DNA of 9,259 nt, taken from the NCBI GenBank assembly GCA_002452295.1, contig DKEX01000020.1:10538-19796 (forward strand), written 5' to 3'. Position numbers and translations under genes: made by a program. The notes under the pieces were generated by a model that saw only the letters and a list, made by a program, of their open reading frames with translations, was not told the origin of the DNA and did not search any database. The first letter of the stretch is position 1, and the number at the start of each line of letters is the position of its first letter. Shown here piece by piece: positions 6,321 through 9,259 of this stretch. The stretch comes from Firmicutes bacterium UBA6811 (GTDB lineage: Bacteria > Bacillota > SHA-98 > UBA4971).

Positions 6321-6597
6321 CGGCAACTCCTCTTCCGGCTCCACGTTTTGCAGATAGCCCGCCCCGGGATCAGCGTGCCACCAGTCGTCGCAGGCCATTC
6401 ACATTCATCAGTCCCGCCCGGCGCCCCGCCATGGGACGTGGGTTCTGCCGGCCCTGAGACGCCCGCTGTCGCTAGGCCATGGCGAGGCTGTGGCGGCCTG
6501 CATCCTGTTACGTGGTTCGCACCACGCCCACACGCACCTGCACCTGGGCTTGGGCCTGCACGTGCATATACATATGCACCAGCACGTGTACCTGCTC
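6321..6597 (-). other. Long untranslated leader of the tmk operon
   Basis: This roughly 275-nt stretch lies between the predicted transcription start and the tmk ATG. Apart from the palindrome near its 5' end I see no gene, riboswitch consensus or intrinsic terminator. A 20-codon frame beginning MAGRRAGLMNVN near 6430 has no clear ribosome binding site and ends before tmk; a leader peptide cannot be excluded. The 5' part is rich in alternating GTG/CAC steps. Confidence 0.4.
6562..6579. promoter_or_regulatory. 18-bp perfect palindrome in the tmk leader (operator-like)
   Basis: GTGCATATACATATGCAC has perfect 8-bp arms around AC and lies about 18-36 nt downstream of the predicted tmk transcription start. 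It is embedded in a strictly alternating purine-pyrimidine run (6557-6579). It is also flanked by two GCACGTG copies (6559-6565 and 6582-6588). The position is typical of a repressor operator acting as a roadblock, but in RNA it could also form a small hairpin. No cognate regulator gene is visible in the window. Confidence 0.5.
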
Positions 6598-6603
6598 AAT
6601 GAC

Positions 6604-6632
6604 ATTATACCTTTGGTTTCCTTGCATGGCAA
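6604..6632 (-). promoter_or_regulatory. Strong sigma-A-type promoter for the tmk operon
   Basis: Read on the minus strand, TTGCCA (6632-6627) and a perfect TATAAT (6609-6604) are separated by exactly 17 nt. The predicted start is near 6597, which gives tmk a 5' leader of about 275 nt. The promoter lies in the 365-nt gap between the aminotransferase stop and the tmk start. It therefore separates this operon from the upstream ATP synthase genes, unless there is readthrough. Confidence 0.78.
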
Positions 6633-6685
6633 CGAACCCGGGGCTGGCCACCGGAGAAGGGTGCCGCGGGCAGCTTGGGTATGGG

Positions 6686-7822
6686 TCAGCGCGCGTCACG
6701 CGGCGGTAGCTTCGATTCCAGACGTGTCGCCAGAAGCGCGAGGCCGGTCTCCAGCGTCGCCGTATCTCCCCCGAACCCGATCCTGAAGTACCCCTCCATC
6801 TCGAAACACGACCCCGGCACCACGAGCACGCCGTCCTGCGTCACGATCTCGGTTGCCATGTCCAACGATGGAGCCTGGGGTGCGTATTTCACGAAAGCCA
6901 CCACTCCCTCTTTCGGAGGGACGTAGCTCACCAGGCCCGAGTTCGCCCGCACCCACTCATCGAGGATGGCGAAGTTCTTCCGCGCGATAGCTCTGTTACG
7001 GGCGAGCACCTTCTCGGCGTTCCGCAGTGCCGCCATGGCAAGGAGCTGCGACGGCCCCGCAGGGCAAATCGACGTGTAATCCCGCAGGGTCAAGCACTTC
7101 TCGATTACCTCCCCGGGCCCGACCACCCACCCGATGCGGAGGCCCGAGAGCCCGTAGGCCTTCGACATGCTGCCCACGCTCACCGCATCGTCAGAGAACC
7201 TCTGGGCCGACGGCGACGCGACAGCGTCGGAAAGGGACAGCCCCCGATAGACCTCGTCGGAAAGGAGGTACGCTCCACGCTGCTCCGCGATCTCGCAGAC
7301 CGCAGCCATGCTGCCTGAATCTATCGCCGCGCCCGTCGGGTTGTGCGGGTGGTTGATGACGATCATCCTGGCGCCTTGCGCCACAAGGCCTTCAAGCTCC
7401 GATATGTCCGCCCTGAAGCCCTTCTCTGCCTCGAGATGCCACAGCTTGACCTCCGCCCCTAGCGAGCGGGGAACCTCGTACAACTGCTGGTAGGCCGGGA
7501 ATTCCGAGATGACGGTGTCGCCAGGACCGAGTAACGCCCCAAACACGAGGAAGTTCGCCTCAATAGCGCCCGCCGTGACGAGCACGTTTTCCGGGCCACG
7601 CCCCGGGTACAGCCGCGCGATCTCCTCGCGCAGCTCGGGGAGGCCGCGGCTGTCGGTGTACCCGAGGCCCACCGGGCGGTCTCCGTGGAACACGTCGGCC
7701 CCACAGAGGTCCGCAAGCTCGGACAGGGTGAAGGGTTTCACGCAGCTTTCGGCGATGTTGTGCCTGGCCGTAAACTCGTAGCGTCCAAACCACCTCTCGA
7801 TGGAGAACGGCTCGATCTTCAT
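6686..7822 (-). CDS. PLP-dependent class I/II aminotransferase
   Basis: This 378-aa fold type I aminotransferase transfers amino groups between an amino acid and a 2-oxo acid in the cytoplasm. Key residues are visible: GYTDSRGLPELR (54-65), the TAGAIEAN phosphate loop (83-90), NHPHNPTG with Asn161, SDEVYRG with Asp189 and Tyr192, SMSKAYGLSGLRIGW with the Schiff-base lysine Lys221, and FRIGFG with Arg347 as the likely carboxylate-binding arginine. The N-terminus MKIEPFSIERWF recalls the subgroup that includes capreomycidine synthase-like and aspartate aminotransferase-like enzymes, but the substrate cannot be assigned. The ATG at 7822 has AGGAGG eight bases upstream and a second GGAGG directly against it. 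It follows atpC by 24 nt on the same strand and could be read through from the ATP synthase operon. Confidence 0.92.
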   Translation of the reverse strand: MKIEPFSIERWFGRYEFTARHNIAESCVKPFTLSELADLCGADVFHGDRPVGLGYTDSRGLPELREEIARLYPGRGPENVLVTAGAIEANFLVFGALLGPGDTVISEFPAYQQLYEVPRSLGAEVKLWHLEAEKGFRADISELEGLVAQGARMIVINHPHNPTGAAIDSGSMAAVCEIAEQRGAYLLSDEVYRGLSLSDAVASPSAQRFSDDAVSVGSMSKAYGLSGLRIGWVVGPGEVIEKCLTLRDYTSICPAGPSQLLAMAALRNAEKVLARNRAIARKNFAILDEWVRANSGLVSYVPPKEGVVAFVKYAPQAPSLDMATEIVTQDGVLVVPGSCFEMEGYFRIGFGGDTATLETGLALLATRLESKLPPRDAR

Positions 7823-7846
7823 CCTCCGAACCTCCTCTGGCCCGTT

Positions 7847-8302
7847 CTAGTCCATGTGTAACTTCTCCGGGTCGGACGGAGATCCCTCCCCGATCCCATC
7901 CTGGCATTTGGCCACCTTGAGCCTGTTGAGGGCCTTTTGCAGCGACGCCCTGGCCCGCGCCAGCACCACGTGCTCCTTGCTCGTGGCGAGCACCTCCTCG
8001 GCACGCCGCTTGGCCGCAAGCGCCCGCTCCACATCGATCTCACCAGGCATCTCCGCCGCCTCGGCGAGGATGATGACCTTGCTGGGTGATACCTCCATGT
8101 ACCCCTCGCTCACAGCCAGCCTCAGCCGTTCGCCTCCGTTCCGCACGGTGAGGACGCCCACCGTCAGTCTGGCTATCAGGGGTATGTGCCCGGGGAGGAT
8201 CCCTATGTACCCCGACACGCTGGGAGCGATGGCCGACTCGACATCCCCTGAGAACTCGAGCCTGTCGGGGGTGACGATCTCAAGCCTCATCTTCTTTGAC
8301 AC
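7847..8302 (-). CDS. atpC: F-type ATP synthase epsilon subunit
   Basis: The epsilon subunit belongs to the central stalk of the F1 sector on the cytoplasmic side of the membrane and couples and regulates rotation. The N-terminal beta-sandwich covers residues about 5-85, with EIVTPDRLEFSGDVES, the typical GYIGILPGHIPLIA loop and EGYMEVSPSKVIILAEAAE. A helical hairpin follows at about 90-135, with many Ala, Arg and Glu residues. At 151 aa it is slightly longer than the usual 130-140, through a polar C-terminal tail. The GTG start at 8302 uses GGAGG located inside the last codons of atpD, three bases before which atpD ends, so translation is probably coupled. The internal ATG at residue 5 has no site of its own. 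Confidence 0.96.
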   Translation of the reverse strand: MSKKMRLEIVTPDRLEFSGDVESAIAPSVSGYIGILPGHIPLIARLTVGVLTVRNGGERLRLAVSEGYMEVSPSKVIILAEAAEMPGEIDVERALAAKRRAEEVLATSKEHVVLARARASLQKALNRLKVAKCQDGIGEGSPSDPEKLHMD

Positions 8303-8305
8303 GAT

Positions 8306-9259
8306 CTAAGACGCCTCCTGGCGCTCGACAGATGCGGCCTTCTCGATGGCCGCGTCTATGGTGCCTACCATATAGAACGCCTGTTCGGGCATATCGTCGT
8401 GCTTGCCCTCGAGGATCTCGGCAAACCCTCGCACCGTCTCCTCCACGGGCACGAAGCGCCCGGGGATCCCCGTGAACTGCTCCGACACGAAGAAGGGCTG
8501 GGAGAGGAACCTCTGGATGCGCCGCGCCCTTGCCACGATCCGCCTGTCCTCGGGCGAGAGCTCGTCGACTCCTAGGATGGCGATGACGTCCTGCAGGTCC
8601 TTGTAGCGCTGAAGAATCGCCTGCACGCCCCGGGCAGTATTGTAGTGCCGCTCTCCCACGACCCCGGGGTCGAGGAGCCTCGACGTGGACGCGAGCGGGT
8701 CCACGGCGGGGTATATCCCCATCTCCGCGATGCTCCTCTCCAGGTTGGTGGTGGCGTCGAGGTGGCTGAACGTCGTGGCCGGCGCCGGGTCGGTGTAGTC
8801 GTCGGCCGGGACGTATATGGCCTGAATGGAGGTAATGGCGCCCCGCCGCGTTGACGTGATCCTCTCCTGCAGCGCCCCGAGCTCAGACGCAAGGGTCGGC
8901 TGGTAGCCGACGGCCGACGGCATCCGGCCCAGCAAGGCGGACACCTCCGCGCCCGCCTGCACGAACCTGAATATGTTGTCTATGAAGAGGAGAACGTCCT
9001 GACCCTTCTCGTCCCGGAACGCCTCGGCCATGGTAAGGCCGGTGTACGCGGCGCGAAGACGCGCCCCGGGTGGCTCGTTCATCTGACCGAAGACGAGAAC
9101 CGCCTTATCAAGGACGCCCGACCGTTTCATCGACAGCCACAGCTCGTTCCCCTCGCGCGTCCGCTCGCCGACCCCAGCAAACACCGACACGCCCCCGTGC
9201 TCGGCCGCCACGTGCCTGATGAGCTCCATTATGAGGACGGTCTTGCCGACGCCGGCTCC
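8306..9259 (-). CDS. atpD: F-type ATP synthase beta subunit (5' end beyond the window)
   Basis: This is the catalytic subunit of F1, which makes or hydrolyses ATP at the alpha/beta interfaces. The 317 residues visible are the C-terminal two thirds of a protein that is normally about 470 aa. The window edge cuts the Walker A motif, leaving GAGVGKT as the first residues. Then come the GERTREGNE motif with its catalytic glutamate and arginine region, LLFIDNIFRF (Walker B), GRMPSAVGYQPTLA, YVPADDYTDPAPATTFSHLD, and DELSPEDR, the conserved DELSEED-type segment that contacts the central stalk. The stop codon is followed three bases later by atpC. No internal disruption is seen. Confidence 0.97.
   Translation of the reverse strand, partial: GAGVGKTVLIMELIRHVAAEHGGVSVFAGVGERTREGNELWLSMKRSGVLDKAVLVFGQMNEPPGARLRAAYTGLTMAEAFRDEKGQDVLLFIDNIFRFVQAGAEVSALLGRMPSAVGYQPTLASELGALQERITSTRRGAITSIQAIYVPADDYTDPAPATTFSHLDATTNLERSIAEMGIYPAVDPLASTSRLLDPGVVGERHYNTARGVQAILQRYKDLQDVIAILGVDELSPEDRRIVARARRIQRFLSQPFFVSEQFTGIPGRFVPVEETVRGFAEILEGKHDDMPEQAFYMVGTIDAAIEKAASVERQEAS

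Noticed and set aside
6408..6605. A minus-strand frame with alternating cysteines (CWCICICTC, then CRC) across the palindromic tract, starting at an ATG that overlaps the -10 box
   Set aside because: The cysteines arise from repeated TGC/TGT steps in the alternating tract. The ATG lies upstream of the predicted transcription start, so it would not be on the mRNA, and there is no ribosome binding site.

Overview
This is a GC-rich bacterial chromosome segment that reads like core genome, not an obvious mobile island. A T-box leader in front of an aminoacyl-tRNA synthetase gene, purine-rich Shine-Dalgarno sites, frequent GTG starts and a C-terminal spore-surface-like domain remnant point to a high-GC member of the Bacillota (Clostridia/Limnochordia-like). 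That placement is inference; no species was identified.

Left part, + strand: a gene-free stretch (1-386) leads to a consensus promoter (387-415). The promoter drives a complete T-box riboswitch (about 442-725) with a CCC proline specifier, and then proS (910-2358), an archaeal/eukaryotic-type prolyl-tRNA synthetase. The T-box should couple proS readthrough to uncharged tRNA-Pro.

Middle part, - strand: upstream of the small genes below lies a tightly packed transcription unit, read from right to left. It begins at a strong promoter (6604-6632) and a roughly 275-nt leader that carries an 18-bp perfect palindrome. The genes follow in this order: a tmk-like nucleotide kinase (6320-5571), a 100-aa DUF6504-like protein (5574-5272), a small two-helix membrane protein broken by a one-base frameshift (5269-4990), an amino-acid-type ABC ATPase without adjacent permease (4993-4256), and a threonine aldolase (4187-3141). 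Most junctions overlap or are 2 nt apart, which suggests translational coupling. Beyond the aldolase are a 5'-truncated jelly-roll-like domain gene (2978-2712) and an intact 59-aa gene (2692-2513) with a good ribosome binding site.

Right part, - strand: the 3' end of the ATP synthase operon, with atpD (partial, cut by the window edge at its Walker A motif) and atpC, followed 24 nt later by a PLP-dependent class I/II aminotransferase.

I found no CRISPR array, insertion sequence, tRNA or rRNA gene, and no convincing novel multi-gene system. The most notable points are the loss of the Walker A lysine in the tmk-like kinase, the frameshifted membrane gene inside an otherwise coupled operon, the small gene pair at 2513-2978, and the palindromic, alternating purine-pyrimidine tract just downstream of the tmk promoter.
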